The position numbers and the translations under genes are program-made. 64,000 nucleotides of DNA from Halovivax gelatinilyticus (lineage in GTDB: Archaea; Halobacteriota; Halobacteria; Halobacteriales; Natrialbaceae): the NCBI RefSeq assembly GCF_024300625.1, contig NZ_CP101322.1, forward strand, positions 1,625,992-1,689,991. Reading direction: 5' to 3'. Below the pieces are notes generated by a model. The model worked only from the letters and a program-made list of their open reading frames with translations, did no database searches and had not been told where the DNA came from. Shown in pieces: positions 18,005-27,718 of this stretch; position 1 is the first letter of the stretch, and every line of letters starts with the position of its first letter.

Positions 18005-20140
18005 ATGACCGACGAGCACTCGAACCGCGACGTGGACTCACCGGTCGAGCGAGCGACGCACAAAACGGGTGCGGGTGGATCGAACGCGACAGCGCGATCC
18101 GACGCGTCAGGGGCCGATCAGGCATCGTCCGAGCCAATCTGCGTCGACTCTGGTGAGGCGATCGACCGCGACGACGCCTCGAAGATCGCCAAACTCCACG
18201 AGATGGCCACGCAGATCGTCGCCTGTCGCGACGAGACGCGGCTGTACGATCTCGCCGTCCAAACCGCGGAGGGCGTCCTCGAGTTCGACACGTCGGCCAT
18301 CATCCGCTACGAGGACCGCGACGACGGCGAGTGGCTCGTCCAGAAAGCGGTGTCGTCCACGCAGCCGGTCGACTACGCGACGGAATTTCCGCCGGACGAG
18401 GGCGTCGCCGGTGAGACCTTCCAGACCGGCGAGTCCTACCGCGTCGACGACGCCCATCGCGATTCGGTCGCCGAACCGGCTCGCGAGAACTTTCGATCCG
18501 CCATCAGCGTCCCGATCGGCGATCTCGGCGTCTTCCAGGCCATCTCGACCGAGCGCGCGGCGTTCGACCAGCGCGACGTCGAACTCGCGGAGATCCTCGC
18601 CTCGCACATCGAAGCGACGCTCCGACGCATTCGCGTCGAAGAGCGCTTGCGCGATCGGCGACGGACCGTCACCCGTCTCCACGAAGGGACGGCCGCGCTA
18701 ACCGGCGCAGCGTCCGAGGACGACCTGTTCGAGCGAACGGTCGAGGCCGCGGAGGGGATCCTGGAGATGGACGTCTGCTACCTCGGCATCGTCGAGGACG
18801 GACAGTTCGTCCCGAAAGGTCGCTCCTCGTGGCCGATCAGAGACGACCTCCAGGCGCTCCCGCTCGATTACGGCATTATGGGTGACACGTACGAGACGGG
18901 AGATTCGTTCCTCGTAACCGACGCGGCTGCCGACGAACGAACCCACGACGAGGTCGGCACGTTCAGTTCGTGCATCAGCGTCCCGATCGGCGAGTTCGGC
19001 GTCGTCCAGGCGGTCGCTGAGGGGGCCGGAGTGTACGACGGCACGGACCTCGAACTGCTAGAACTGCTCGCGAGCCACGTGGAGGAGACGCTAACCCGGT
19101 TACGGGCCGAACGCGAACGGCTCTCTGAACGAGATCGACTCCGAGCGCTCTTCGAGAACGTCCCGGACCCGGCCGTCCGCTACGAGTTTGTCGGAGGCGA
19201 CCCCATCGTCCGAGCCGTAAACGGCGCGTTTTGCGACGTGTTCGGCTACGATGCCGACGAGATTCTCGGCGAGAACGTCGACGAGTACATTATTCCTCCC
19301 GGCCACGGCGACGAAGGGCGGGAACTCAACGAGGCGCTCATGGCCGGCGAGACGGTCCAGCACGTCACGCAACGCCGGACCAACGACGACGTCAGAGACT
19401 TCAAGATCAACGTCGTTCCTCTCGAACTCGGCGAACGAGGTGTCGAGGGGTTTTCGATCTACACCGACATTACCGACCAGAAGCGTCGCGAACGCGAACT
19501 ACGGGACCAGAACGAGCGACTCGACCGCTTCGCGAGCGTCGTCAGCCACGACCTGCGCAATCCGCTCTCGGTGGCGTCGGCCTACCTCGAGCAGGCCAGG
19601 GAGACGGGCGACTATTCTCTACTCGAGGAGGTCGAACGCGGCCACGAGCGCACGTTCGCCATCATCGAAGACGTCCTGACGATCGCCCGCGAGGGCGGCG
19701 ATGTCACCGACCCCACGGTGCTCGACCTGGCGTCGGTCGCGACCGATGCCTGGGCGAACGTCGACACCAACGGGGCGACGCTCGACGTCGCAGAGACGCG
19801 GACTCTCGAAGCCGACCGGAGCCGGCTACGGCAGTTGCTCGAGAACCTCTTTCGAAACTGTTTCGAACACGGTCGACCCGCAGACGGCGACGTCACCGTG
19901 ACCGTCCGCGGGACGACCGGTGGATTCGTCGTGGCGGACGACGGCGTCGGATTCTCCGAGGTTGCCGATCTCGACCGCCTCTTCGAGTTCGGCTACTCCA
20001 CGACGACCGACGGCACCGGGCTCGGCCTCTCGATCGTCGCCGAGATCGCCGACGGTCACGGCTGGTCGGTGACTGCGGCAAACGGCGACGATGGCGGCGC
20101 GCGATTCGTCTTCGATGTCGAGGCCGACGACGCGGACTGA
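18005..20140 (+). CDS. sensor histidine kinase (GAF-GAF-PAS-HisKA-HATPase)
   Basis: 711 residues, no membrane spans, so a cytoplasmic sensor. Two GAF domains (about 60-200 and 215-360) share matching blocks (EFPPDEGVAGETFQTGESY and LDYGIMGDTYETGDSF). A PAS domain follows (about 370-490), then HisKA with His515 in VSHDLRNPLSVAS and a HATPase with N-box LENLFRNCFEHG, DDGVGF and GTGLGLSIV. All catalytic motifs are present. There is no receiver gene next to it. It ends exactly where the convergent rfcS gene ends. Confidence 0.9.
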   Translation: MTDEHSNRDVDSPVERATHKTGAGGSNATARSDASGADQASSEPICVDSGEAIDRDDASKIAKLHEMATQIVACRDETRLYDLAVQTAEGVLEFDTSAIIRYEDRDDGEWLVQKAVSSTQPVDYATEFPPDEGVAGETFQTGESYRVDDAHRDSVAEPARENFRSAISVPIGDLGVFQAISTERAAFDQRDVELAEILASHIEATLRRIRVEERLRDRRRTVTRLHEGTAALTGAASEDDLFERTVEAAEGILEMDVCYLGIVEDGQFVPKGRSSWPIRDDLQALPLDYGIMGDTYETGDSFLVTDAAADERTHDEVGTFSSCISVPIGEFGVVQAVAEGAGVYDGTDLELLELLASHVEETLTRLRAERERLSERDRLRALFENVPDPAVRYEFVGGDPIVRAVNGAFCDVFGYDADEILGENVDEYIIPPGHGDEGRELNEALMAGETVQHVTQRRTNDDVRDFKINVVPLELGERGVEGFSIYTDITDQKRRERELRDQNERLDRFASVVSHDLRNPLSVASAYLEQARETGDYSLLEEVERGHERTFAIIEDVLTIAREGGDVTDPTVLDLASVATDAWANVDTNGATLDVAETRTLEADRSRLRQLLENLFRNCFEHGRPADGDVTVTVRGTTGGFVVADDGVGFSEVADLDRLFEFGYSTTTDGTGLGLSIVAEIADGHGWSVTAANGDDGGARFVFDVEADDAD

Positions 20141-21124
20141 TCACTCCTCGAGCGCGAGACTCGCCAGCATCGCCTCTAACTGCAGGCGCTCGTTGGCTCC
20201 TTCGGTGATCCGGTAGTCTACCTCGCCGAGTCGCTCCAGCAGGCGGACGGTTTCGTGTTCGCCGAGATCGAACTCCCAGGCCGAGCGGTGTAGTTGGTCG
20301 ATGACGTCCCCGCCGGCGAGTCCCCGGTCGGTGAGCAGGTCGTCGAGCGTGGCGCGGGCGGCCGTGAAGTCGCCGTCGATCGCCTGCTCGACCATCCGTT
20401 CGACCTCCTCGGGGCGGGCGGTGGCGGTGATCGCGAAGACGGCCTCCTCGTCGACGACGTCGCCCATGACGGCCGCCGCCTGGAGGCCGTTGATCGCCTT
20501 TCGCATGTCGCCCGCGGCGGCGTAGACGAGCGCGTCGACGCCGTCGTCGGTGAGTTCGATCCCCTCGGTGTCGGCAATTTCGCGAACCTGGGCCTCGACG
20601 GCCGCGTCGTCGAGCTGGGTGAACCGGAAGACGGCACAGCGCGACTGGATGGGGTCGATGATCTGACTGGAGTAGTTACACGAGAGGATGAAGCGGGTGT
20701 TGTGCGAGAACTGCTCCATCGTCCGGCGCAGCGCCGACTGGGCGTCGGAGGTCAACGCGTCGGCTTCGTCCAAGAAGATGATCCGGTACTCGACGCCGCC
20801 GAAACTCGACCGGGCGAAGTTCTTGATCCGGTCGCGGACGACGTCGATGCCGCGCTGGTCGGAGGCGTTGAGTTCGAGAAAGTGCTCGCGCCAGTCCTCG
20901 CCGTAGAGTTCGCGGGCGATGGCCCCGGCCGAGGCCGTCTTGCCCACGCCGGCCGGCCCGGCGAACATCAGGTGTGGCAAGTCGTCGGTCTCGACGTACT
21001 TCTTCAGTCGCGGGACGATGTTCTCGTGGCCTTTGACCTCGTCCAGAGAGTCCGGGCGGTACTTTTCGATCCAGATCCCGGTCGGCCCCGGCGTCGACTC
21101 GGTTTCGGCGTCGGCCTCGCTCAT
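20141..21124 (-). CDS. rfcS: replication factor C small subunit
   Basis: 327 residues, AAA+ subunit of the clamp loader that places PCNA on primed DNA. Walker A GPAGVGKT (about 52-59), Walker [14 protein letters not shown] motif QSRCAVFRF, and the C-terminal collar domain are all there in order. No intein interrupts the Walker A, as happens in some haloarchaeal rfcS genes. The start is the ATG for [10 protein letters not shown]; the long upstream extension in the same frame is Ser/Arg-rich non-coding sequence. It converges with the kinase gene without a gap. Confidence 0.95.
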   Translation of the reverse strand: MSEADAETESTPGPTGIWIEKYRPDSLDEVKGHENIVPRLKKYVETDDLPHLMFAGPAGVGKTASAGAIARELYGEDWREHFLELNASDQRGIDVVRDRIKNFARSSFGGVEYRIIFLDEADALTSDAQSALRRTMEQFSHNTRFILSCNYSSQIIDPIQSRCAVFRFTQLDDAAVEAQVREIADTEGIELTDDGVDALVYAAAGDMRKAINGLQAAAVMGDVVDEEAVFAITATARPEEVERMVEQAIDGDFTAARATLDDLLTDRGLAGGDVIDQLHRSAWEFDLGEHETVRLLERLGEVDYRITEGANERLQLEAMLASLALEE

Positions 21125-21250
21125 ACCGGCAGGCAGGGGCGGCCCGAAGATAAAACGACCGAAGGGCGATCGCGGACCGGCCGGTCCACACGGCGAACGG
21201 CCGCAGGTGCAAGCTACACGCATATGCTCCGATCGACTGTCCGATATCCA

Positions 21251-21448
21251 ATGGCATTCGAACCGGCCGCCACCTGTCCGGTCTGCGAGACCGTGCTGGC
21301 TCCGGACCGACGTCTCGAGGATCATCTCTGCCGAACTCACACGCAACTGGAGCTCGCCGAGTACATCGTCTTCCAGCGCGATCGCGAGGAGATCGAAACC
21401 CGCCGCCCGGTTCTTCCGGGGGTACCGACCGAGGAGGCGACCGAGTAA
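21251..21448 (+). CDS. small C2H2-type zinc finger protein
   Basis: 65 residues, [17 protein letters not shown] single zinc finger C-x2-C-x12-H-x4-H is present ([22 protein letters not shown]). The C-terminus is charged. An ATG at 21224 would add nine residues. Small single-finger proteins are common in haloarchaea and act as regulators or partners, but the target here is unknown. It is divergent from rfcS. Confidence 0.65.
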   Translation: MAFEPAATCPVCETVLAPDRRLEDHLCRTHTQLELAEYIVFQRDREEIETRRPVLPGVPTEEATE

Positions 21449-21491
21449 CCTGTCAACGCGCCAGCGGAGGGTCACCCGGAAAGCGACGTCC

Positions 21492-22937
21492 TCACTCGTG
21501 AGCGCCGTCTCCGTCAGCCGTCCTCGTCGAGGAGCGTCTGCCGTCGTCGAAGAGTTGTCGGTCGTCGCCGTCGAGGCGCTGTCGGTCCTCGCTGTCGAGG
21601 TGGCCGGCCGCACGAAGCGCGTCTTCGATCGCCTCCCAGTCGGAGTCGACCAGCGGCGCCGCTCTCGACTCGCCGTTTTTGAGCCCGCTGGAGGTGCCGA
21701 TGGCGACGACCGGCCCCTCGACCTCGAGACCCGCATCGATCGCCCGGAGCAGTCCGGCAATCGAGCCGGCTCCGGCCGACTCCTGCCAGGAGCCCTGCCG
21801 GGAGAGGATCGATTCGGCGCTCGCCAGCTCGTCCTCGGTGAAACCGATCGCCTCGCCGTCGGACTCCTCGACGGCCCGCCGGCCGCGGACGCTGCTGGTC
21901 GTCGTCGCGATGGAGTAGGCCTCGGTGGGGTTCGCCTCGACGGTCGCGACGGGATCGTCGGCCGCGAGCGCCTCGCGAAGCGGCCCGCGGGCGGCCGGCT
22001 CGCAGGCGAGCATTCGTGGCGTCTCGTCGACGACGCCCAGCCGTTCTAAGTCGCGAAACCCCTTCCAGACGCCGTAGAGGAGTTCGGCGTAACAGGTCGG
22101 GACGGCGACCGTCCCCGGAATCCGACCCAGGTCTCGGTACAGTTCGTACGCGATCGTTTTGTAGCCCTCCGGCCCCCACGGATGACCGGTGTGCACCGCC
22201 GTGCGGGAGCTGACCGGGTGGTAGCCGCGCTCGGCCAATCGATCGACGACGTCCAGGCGAGTCACGCCGCTCGCGGGTCGCTCTGCTCCCCGCTCGCCGT
22301 TCCGAGGCGGCTCGCTTCCGCTTGCCGCCTCGTCGTCGATCGCGAGAAGCGTCCCGCCGTAGGCGTCGATGAACCGCTGAACCGCCGCGGGCGTCTCGGG
22401 CGCCGTGACGACGACCGCCTCCAGTCCCGCCCGGGCGGCGTATGCGGCGACGGCGGCCCCGTGATTTCCGGTGGAGGAGGCGACGACCCCTCGGGAACCC
22501 GAGCGGACCGCCGCGCTCACGGCACAGCGCGCCAGGCGGTCCTTCTGGCTCCACGTCGGGTTCTGACTCTCGTCTTTGAGGTAGAGGTCAGATTCTAGAC
22601 TGATCTCGTCGGCGACTCGTTCCAGTTGAAACGATGGGGTTTCGCCTTCGCCCATGCTGGGGACGGCGAGCGGCGGCAGCAGCGGCGCCCAGCGATCGAG
22701 ACCGACGGACAGGGGATCGCCGCCTTCGATCGACCCACCGCGGTCGAACAGCGTCGGGTCAACGTCGTCCAGATTGTACGTCACTTCGAGCGGGTACTGC
22801 ACCTCGTCGTCGCTCGTCTCCGGACAGCCACGCGTCAGCGGCGGCTCGAGCGGGTACTCGATCGACGGATCGCCGAGCGACCGAAGCCCCGTCGCCAGCG
22901 AGACCTCGTCGGGAGCCGTCGGTTCGGTGTCGGTCAT
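21492..22937 (-). CDS. threonine synthase-like PLP enzyme, atypical active site
   Basis: 481 residues of fold-type II PLP enzyme. [13 protein letters not shown] at the N-terminus and [19 protein letters not shown] (PLP Lys) match threonine synthase, but the usual GSFKDR reads WSQKDR and the phosphate loop is [30 protein letters not shown] is the conserved Asn loop. An acidic insertion lies around 205-225. It starts 12 bases after the LD-carboxypeptidase stop, so probably one operon. A dehydratase-like or other beta-replacement activity is as likely as authentic threonine synthesis. Confidence 0.75.
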   Translation of the reverse strand: MTDTEPTAPDEVSLATGLRSLGDPSIEYPLEPPLTRGCPETSDDEVQYPLEVTYNLDDVDPTLFDRGGSIEGGDPLSVGLDRWAPLLPPLAVPSMGEGETPSFQLERVADEISLESDLYLKDESQNPTWSQKDRLARCAVSAAVRSGSRGVVASSTGNHGAAVAAYAARAGLEAVVVTAPETPAAVQRFIDAYGGTLLAIDDEAASGSEPPRNGERGAERPASGVTRLDVVDRLAERGYHPVSSRTAVHTGHPWGPEGYKTIAYELYRDLGRIPGTVAVPTCYAELLYGVWKGFRDLERLGVVDETPRMLACEPAARGPLREALAADDPVATVEANPTEAYSIATTTSSVRGRRAVEESDGEAIGFTEDELASAESILSRQGSWQESAGAGSIAGLLRAIDAGLEVEGPVVAIGTSSGLKNGESRAAPLVDSDWEAIEDALRAAGHLDSEDRQRLDGDDRQLFDDGRRSSTRTADGDGAHE

Positions 22938-22949
22938 ACGTGAACGCTC

Positions 22950-24011
22950 TCACCCACCGGTGAAAACGATTCGCTCGTCGGCGGGGTCAACCGTCGCCAT
23001 CGCCCCTACGGGGACCGGAACGGAGGGGGCGCAGTGGCCGAACTCGACGTCGAAGACGATCGGTGCATCGGGTGCGTAGCGGGCGATTTCGGTTTCGATC
23101 GTCTCTCGTTGCGTTCGCCGGTAGGCGCGACGGGCTTTGGAATCTCGCTGACACGATCGTGAACGGGCTTTCGCGCGACCGACGACGACGCCGCCGATCC
23201 GTTCGAGCAGCCCTCGTTCGCCCATACTCATCAGCACCTGCCGGACGTACCAGTCCTCGGGCAAGACTTCCGAAGTTTCGAGCAGGAGGATTGCGTCGTC
23301 GAGCCGTTCCGGTTCGGGAACGGCGATGTCCGCTGCGAGCATGTGATCGAGAACGGTCAGGCACCCGCCCCAGGTGCGGCCCGTCACCGGCTCGGCCCCG
23401 CCAGTCCAGCGCCAGCCGTCCGAGGACTCCCGTTCGCGTTCGCGCTCCAGGTTCGCGGGATCAGCCCACTCGAGATCCTCGTCGCTGAAGCTGTCGGCCG
23501 GCTCGATTTCCCCAACGGTCTCCTCGAACAATGCCCGTCGAGCGTACTCGACCGAATGCTCGAACATCGATCCCTGCATCGCGAACTCGGTCATCACCAT
23601 CGGTCCGTAGAAGGAAGCGACACCCTGGTTCCACAGCACCGAGGCGAGCACGGTGTTGTCGCTGTAGCCGAAAAACCTCGTGGGGTAGTCGCCCAGGACC
23701 GTTGGATCGAGGTGTTCGACGATCCGGATCTGATCGTCGCCGCCGATCGTGGCGAGCACGCCGTCGATTTCGGGGTCGCGAAAGGCGTCCTCGACGTCGC
23801 GGGCCCGCGCTTCGGGATTTGCGTCGAGGTATTCGCCCTCGGCAGTCGCGGTCGGATACTCGACCGGTTGGAGGTCGAACCTCTCGCGGAGCCGCTCGAG
23901 TCCGAGCTCGTAGACGTGGGGATACGCGGCAGCCGCGCCGGAACTAGGGGAGATGATCGCAACCCGATCGCCGGGTTCGAGCGCCGGCGGGACGATGAAT
24001 TCGTCGTTCAT
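22950..24011 (-). CDS. LD-carboxypeptidase family protein (peptidase S66, MccF-like)
   Basis: 353 residues from MNDEFIVPP; eight further residues from 24035 are possible. S66 landmarks: an opening strand PGDRVAIISPSSG, ATIGGDDQIRIVEHLD, FFGYSDNT (nucleophile Ser in GYSD), LLLETSE with the acidic residue, and a final FDVEFGHCAPSVPVPVG carrying the His. Members cleave amide bonds in peptidoglycan peptides or the peptide antibiotic microcin C. A haloarchaeon has no murein, so a self-immunity or peptide-amidase role is more plausible. No signal peptide. Confidence 0.85.
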   Translation of the reverse strand: MNDEFIVPPALEPGDRVAIISPSSGAAAAYPHVYELGLERLRERFDLQPVEYPTATAEGEYLDANPEARARDVEDAFRDPEIDGVLATIGGDDQIRIVEHLDPTVLGDYPTRFFGYSDNTVLASVLWNQGVASFYGPMVMTEFAMQGSMFEHSVEYARRALFEETVGEIEPADSFSDEDLEWADPANLERERERESSDGWRWTGGAEPVTGRTWGGCLTVLDHMLAADIAVPEPERLDDAILLLETSEVLPEDWYVRQVLMSMGERGLLERIGGVVVGRAKARSRSCQRDSKARRAYRRTQRETIETEIARYAPDAPIVFDVEFGHCAPSVPVPVGAMATVDPADERIVFTGG

Positions 24012-24155
24012 AGTCGGTTTGTCTCGCGATTTCACTTAAATCGTGGGCGCGCTCGCTCGTCACCATCGACGGACCTGAACCGACCACTCCACTGGCTGGA
24101 ACAACTCGGTTATACCACTAAGATATATCCCGCCACTCCGCGTACTTCCGCCCGC

Positions 24156-24815
24156 ATGTCGTTCAGCGACGAACTCCTCGCCGAGGGGACTGACATCTGG
24201 GAGGCACAGTACGAACACCCGTTCGTCACGGAACTGGCGGCGGGAACGCTCGATCCGGCGGCGTTTCGACACTGGGTCGAACAGGACTATCGGTACCTGC
24301 TCGATTACGCGCGGACGTTCGCCATCGCGGGAACGAAGGCTCGCCGCGAGGAGGTGATGGCCGGCCTGATGGGCGTCGCACACACGGTCCTCGACTTCGA
24401 GATGGACCTCCACCGGGAGTTCGCCGCCGACTACGGCATCTCGCGCGAGGAGCTCGAACGGACCGAGAAAGTGGCGACCTGCGTCGCCTACACCAACTTC
24501 CTCGTCCGAACCGCCCACGAGGGGACGCTGCCCGAAATCGCGGCGGCGATCTACCCCTGCGGACAGGGCTACTTGGACGTCGCCGAACGCATGGCCGAGT
24601 TGGCCGACGAGACGCATCGATACACGCCGTTCATCGAGAAGTACACCAGCGACGAGTTTTACGAGGCGGTCGACTGGATGCGCTGGCTCGTCGACGACTG
24701 CGCCGATCGGAATCCGGGCGAACACGACGCCATGCGCGAGGCGTTCCTGACCAGCGCTCGGCTCGAACACGACTTCTGGGAGATGTGTTATACGCGGGAG
24801 GAGTGGTCCGTGTGA
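24156..24815 (+). CDS. tenA: TenA family aminopyrimidine hydrolase
   Basis: 219 residues, all-helical. TenA salvages thiamine by hydrolysing aminopyrimidine breakdown products. Expected residues are present: the Asp in YRYLLDYA, the Cys in IYPCGQGY, and Glu near the C-terminus in RLEHDFWEM. TATATCC ends about 26 bases before the ATG, which gives a short leader. No thiamine-synthesis gene adjoins it, so it acts alone here; no thi-box structure was seen upstream. Confidence 0.88.
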   Translation: MSFSDELLAEGTDIWEAQYEHPFVTELAAGTLDPAAFRHWVEQDYRYLLDYARTFAIAGTKARREEVMAGLMGVAHTVLDFEMDLHREFAADYGISREELERTEKVATCVAYTNFLVRTAHEGTLPEIAAAIYPCGQGYLDVAERMAELADETHRYTPFIEKYTSDEFYEAVDWMRWLVDDCADRNPGEHDAMREAFLTSARLEHDFWEMCYTREEWSV

Positions 24816-24961
24816 GCGTGATCGACCCGTACCGCCTCCAACGACCGAACGATCACCCTCGAGGCGGCGTTCTTCGACGAAGCCACCGAGCCACCTCCGC
24901 GCCGTTCTAGCCCGTCACCCGCTGACGACGCCCTCAAGCCCCTCCGGGCACAAGACGAGGT

Positions 24962-25192
24962 ATGCGCGTAACCGTCGACGTGAAGGGCGAGAACACCCAC
25001 GAGGTCGACCTCGACGAGGTGGCCTCCCCGACCGCACCCGACGACGCCCCGCCGACGTACGCCGATCTCCTCGCCGCCGTCGAGTACTCGCCCCACGAGG
25101 TGAGCGTCCTCGTCGATGGCCGACCGGTTCCCGAGGATCAACCCGTCGAGGCGGACCACGTGACCGTCCTTCGCCTCATCAAAGGCGGGTGA
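24962..25192 (+). CDS. samp2: ubiquitin-like small archaeal modifier protein SAMP2
   Basis: 76 residues, beta-grasp fold, ending in VTVLRLIKGG, the diglycine tail needed for adenylation and transfer. The SPHEVSVLVDGRPVPEDQPV block matches haloarchaeal SAMP2. Known role of SAMP2: isopeptide conjugation to target proteins and sulfur carrier for tRNA thiolation, activated by the E1-like UbaA. A small Asp/Pro-rich insertion (about 20-32) is present compared with the shortest homologs. It lies 4 bases before a GNAT acetyltransferase gene in the same direction. Confidence 0.92.
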   Translation: MRVTVDVKGENTHEVDLDEVASPTAPDDAPPTYADLLAAVEYSPHEVSVLVDGRPVPEDQPVEADHVTVLRLIKGG

Positions 25193-25196
25193 ACCC

Positions 25197-25670
25197 GTGA
25201 GCGATCAGCCGAACCCGGTAGCGAGCGTCCGTCCCGCGACCGACGACGACGCGCTCGACGTCAGGCGAGTTCTGGACGCGGCGGTACTCGCCTACGACGG
25301 GCTCGACGCCCGTATCGAGGCGGACGGCGCCCTCGTCGCGACGACTCGCGAGACGACGATCGCCGGCGTGATCCTCCTCGACCCTGAGCCGTCGACGGTC
25401 GTGACGGGGTGGGACGAGTTTCGTGGGCCGCTCGCCGAATTCGGGGCAGGTGCACACATCGACGCGATTGCCGTCAGGAAAGCGCGACGAGGGCGGGGCG
25501 TCGGGACGCGTCTCGTCGAGACGGCTCTCGACCGCGAGGGGTGGCTGACGGCGCACTTCGCCGGCTCAGTTCGACCGTTCTACGAGGCGCTCGGGTTCGA
25601 GGTTCGACCGCTGGCCGACGAGCGGTTCGCCGGAGTGCGTGGGCATCGCGGTGACGACGTCGAGCGCTGA
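25197..25670 (+). CDS. GNAT family N-acetyltransferase
   Basis: 157 residues from a GTG 4 bases after the samp2 stop. The acetyl-CoA loop is clear: IDAIAVRKARRGRGVGTRLV, with the R-x2-G-x-G motif. VRPFYEALGFE is the typical C-terminal GNAT block. Substrate unknown. The tight linkage with samp2 suggests cotranscription, and perhaps a role connected with protein modification, but that is inference from position only. Confidence 0.85.
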   Translation: MSDQPNPVASVRPATDDDALDVRRVLDAAVLAYDGLDARIEADGALVATTRETTIAGVILLDPEPSTVVTGWDEFRGPLAEFGAGAHIDAIAVRKARRGRGVGTRLVETALDREGWLTAHFAGSVRPFYEALGFEVRPLADERFAGVRGHRGDDVER

Positions 25671-25674
25671 CTCG

Positions 25675-26148
25675 TCAGTCCGGGCGTTCTGCCTGCCTGA
25701 CGGCCTCGACTCGCGCTACGTACTCGAGCAGGTACGGCGGGACGTCAGTACGGTCACAAAGCGCGTCCGGCGACAACCAGTGGACGGCCGCGACCTCCTC
25801 GGGTGCTCGGACGTGGCCCTCTCCGGATCGGTGTGTACAGAGCGTCACCACGTTCAGACACGACGTTCCGGCGTCGTCCTCGAACGTGGCGCTGCAGACG
25901 TAGGTCACCGCTCCCACCTCGACGCCGACCTCTTCGACGACCTCACGGCGAGCGGTCCGCTCGATAGCATCCGTCGTCTCGGGTGACGCTTCGAGTTTCC
26001 CGCCCGGAAACGCCAGCTGTCCGGCGGCGTGATCCTCGTCGGCGCTCCGTTCGATGAAGAGGTACTCACCGTCGTCGAAGACCGCCGCATCGACGTTGAC
26101 GACGTAGCCGTATTCGTCCATGGTATCGTCACTCGGCTGTGGATTCAT
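25675..26148 (-). CDS. Nudix hydrolase
   Basis: 157 residues. The Nudix box is recognisable but carries an insertion between its halves: FPGGKLEASPETTD, then RREVVEEVGV. REVVEEVG keeps the metal-binding Glu residues. Family members hydrolyse nucleoside diphosphates linked to another moiety. It converges with the acetyltransferase gene with a 4-base gap. An upstream ATG adds three residues; a later ATG giving MDEYGYVVNV is also plausible. Confidence 0.8.
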   Translation of the reverse strand: MNPQPSDDTMDEYGYVVNVDAAVFDDGEYLFIERSADEDHAAGQLAFPGGKLEASPETTDAIERTARREVVEEVGVEVGAVTYVCSATFEDDAGTSCLNVVTLCTHRSGEGHVRAPEEVAAVHWLSPDALCDRTDVPPYLLEYVARVEAVRQAERPD

Positions 26149-26246
26149 ACGGTTCACGGCCGGCTCGTAGCATCTCCGAGTTCGCCAAATCCGGGTGACG
26201 CCGAAACGGAAGGATCAACCCTCCCGACTCCCACTCGTCGTGATAG

Positions 26247-27152
26247 ATGTGGTTCGATCCGGCCGTCGTCGAACTGATCCGAGATAGCACGCCGGTGTGG
26301 CTCGTCGTCGGTCTCGTCCTCCTGTCTTTTTTCGGCAGTGCGACGTTGATCACGCCGTTGCTCGTCTGCGTACACTGGCTGGAACGACGAGCGCGAACGC
26401 TCACCTGGATCGGGATCGTCTTCGGCAGCTACGCGTTGCGATCGTTCATCAAGTCGCTCAACTCGCTGGGTCGGCCGCCGGTCGATCCGCCCCTGGAATC
26501 CTCGGTCTTTCCATCACTCGTCAGACCGCTGTACGCCCACCCCGTCGAGATCGCGACGACGTCGTTTCCGAGCGGCCACGTGATGACCGCGACGGTGTTC
26601 TGGGGATTGTTCGTCGTGGACACTGACTGGTTTTCGACACGAGTACGATTCACCATCGGCGGGACGATCGTGGCGATCGTCGGCGTCTCGCGCGTGGTGG
26701 TCGGGGCACACTACCCCGGCGACGTCGTCGGCGGTCTCCTGATCGGGGTCGCGTTCCTCGCGGTGGTACTGTGGCTTCGAGCCAGGACGACCGAACCCGT
26801 CGCCGTCACGATCGGTACGGCGGGGTTACTCGCCGCGGCCGTCCTGTCGTTCTCTTCGAGCGAAACCGGCGAGTGGGTGCTCGGGGTCTCGATCGGCATC
26901 CTCCTTGCGTGGTACTGGCCGGTGTGCCGCTCGCTCGTCCGTGACCACCGGAACCGGCCCGTCTCACAGCGGGTTCTCGGTACGTTTCCGCTCGCGCTCG
27001 GCGCCACCGGAATCGCGATTACCGCCCTCGGCGGCCACGACCTCCTGGGAGTCCTCATCGCGATCGTCGGTGGGGTCGTGCTGGTGGCCGTCGGTCGATC
27101 CGCACTCCTGACAGATCGGCTGGCGTCGATCGGTCGTCGCCACGCGTGGTGA
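26247..27152 (+). CDS. PAP2-family membrane phosphatase
   Basis: 301 residues, about nine hydrophobic helices. The three PAP2 motifs are present in order: KSLNSLGRP (K-x6-RP), FPSGH, and SRVVVGAHYPGD (SR-x5-H-x3-D). These enzymes remove phosphate from isoprenoid or lipid phosphates at the membrane. It begins MWFDPAVV, and a second PAP2 gene at 44.5-45.5 kb begins MWFDPGVV, so the two are paralogs. The C-terminal half (about 175-300) is an additional helical domain of unknown role. Confidence 0.85.
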   Translation: MWFDPAVVELIRDSTPVWLVVGLVLLSFFGSATLITPLLVCVHWLERRARTLTWIGIVFGSYALRSFIKSLNSLGRPPVDPPLESSVFPSLVRPLYAHPVEIATTSFPSGHVMTATVFWGLFVVDTDWFSTRVRFTIGGTIVAIVGVSRVVVGAHYPGDVVGGLLIGVAFLAVVLWLRARTTEPVAVTIGTAGLLAAAVLSFSSSETGEWVLGVSIGILLAWYWPVCRSLVRDHRNRPVSQRVLGTFPLALGATGIAITALGGHDLLGVLIAIVGGVVLVAVGRSALLTDRLASIGRRHAW

Positions 27153-27158
27153 GTCGGC

Positions 27159-27686
27159 TTACCGGCCCGGGTACGGCCGCGTTCGAACCTGTTCGTACAG
27201 GACTCGTTCCGGCGGGTCGGTGAACCACGCCACGTCGGCGATCTCACCGGCGCGCGGTTTCGGTTCGCCCGACACGTACTCGGCGTCGAAGATAACGATC
27301 GCCTCGTAGATCGATCCCCGTTCGTCGGGCGACCGATGCTCGATTCGGTGAAACTCGCGGACGCCCCGCAGGCGACACTCGACGCCCGTCTCCTCGCGCA
27401 CCTCGCGCTCGGCGGCTTCGGCGAAGGTTTCGCCGGCTTCTCGCTTGCCGCCGGGATCGCTCCACCCGTCGTCACCCTCGTTACGGACCAGCAGGACGGC
27501 CCCGTCGTCGTTCGTCATCCAGGCGCCCGCGCCGCCGAGCGCCTCCTCGTCGAACCGGACGCGTTCGCGCTCGTAGGTTTCCGCCGAGACGTCCCACGCG
27601 TCGTCGATCACCGCGAACTCGTCCCGTTCGGCCAGTCGCGACTGGAGGTGTCGAAGCCGCTCGCGGCTCCGTTCGGTCGCGTCCAT
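27159..27686 (-). CDS. Nudix hydrolase
   Basis: 175 residues with a canonical Nudix box: GGKREAGETFAEAAEREV followed by REETGV, all spacing intact. The N-terminal 50 residues form a charged helical extension. Substrate not evident; ADP-ribose, dNTP or NADH-type substrates are all possible. It converges with the PAP2 gene with only 6 bases between the stops. Confidence 0.87.
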   Translation of the reverse strand: MDATERSRERLRHLQSRLAERDEFAVIDDAWDVSAETYERERVRFDEEALGGAGAWMTNDDGAVLLVRNEGDDGWSDPGGKREAGETFAEAAEREVREETGVECRLRGVREFHRIEHRSPDERGSIYEAIVIFDAEYVSGEPKPRAGEIADVAWFTDPPERVLYEQVRTRPYPGR

Positions 27687-27718
27687 GCTATGGTCGCATT
27701 CCCGACCGGCGTGAAAAA

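Noticed and set aside
20141-21760. Longer start for rfcS giving 539 residues
   Set aside because: The extra N-terminus is Ser/Arg-rich and crosses the divergent zinc-finger gene; [10 protein letters not shown] gives the normal RfcS length.
24060-24155. TPP riboswitch before tenA
   Set aside because: No thi-box core sequence; the region contains TATA-like elements too close to the ATG for a riboswitch.
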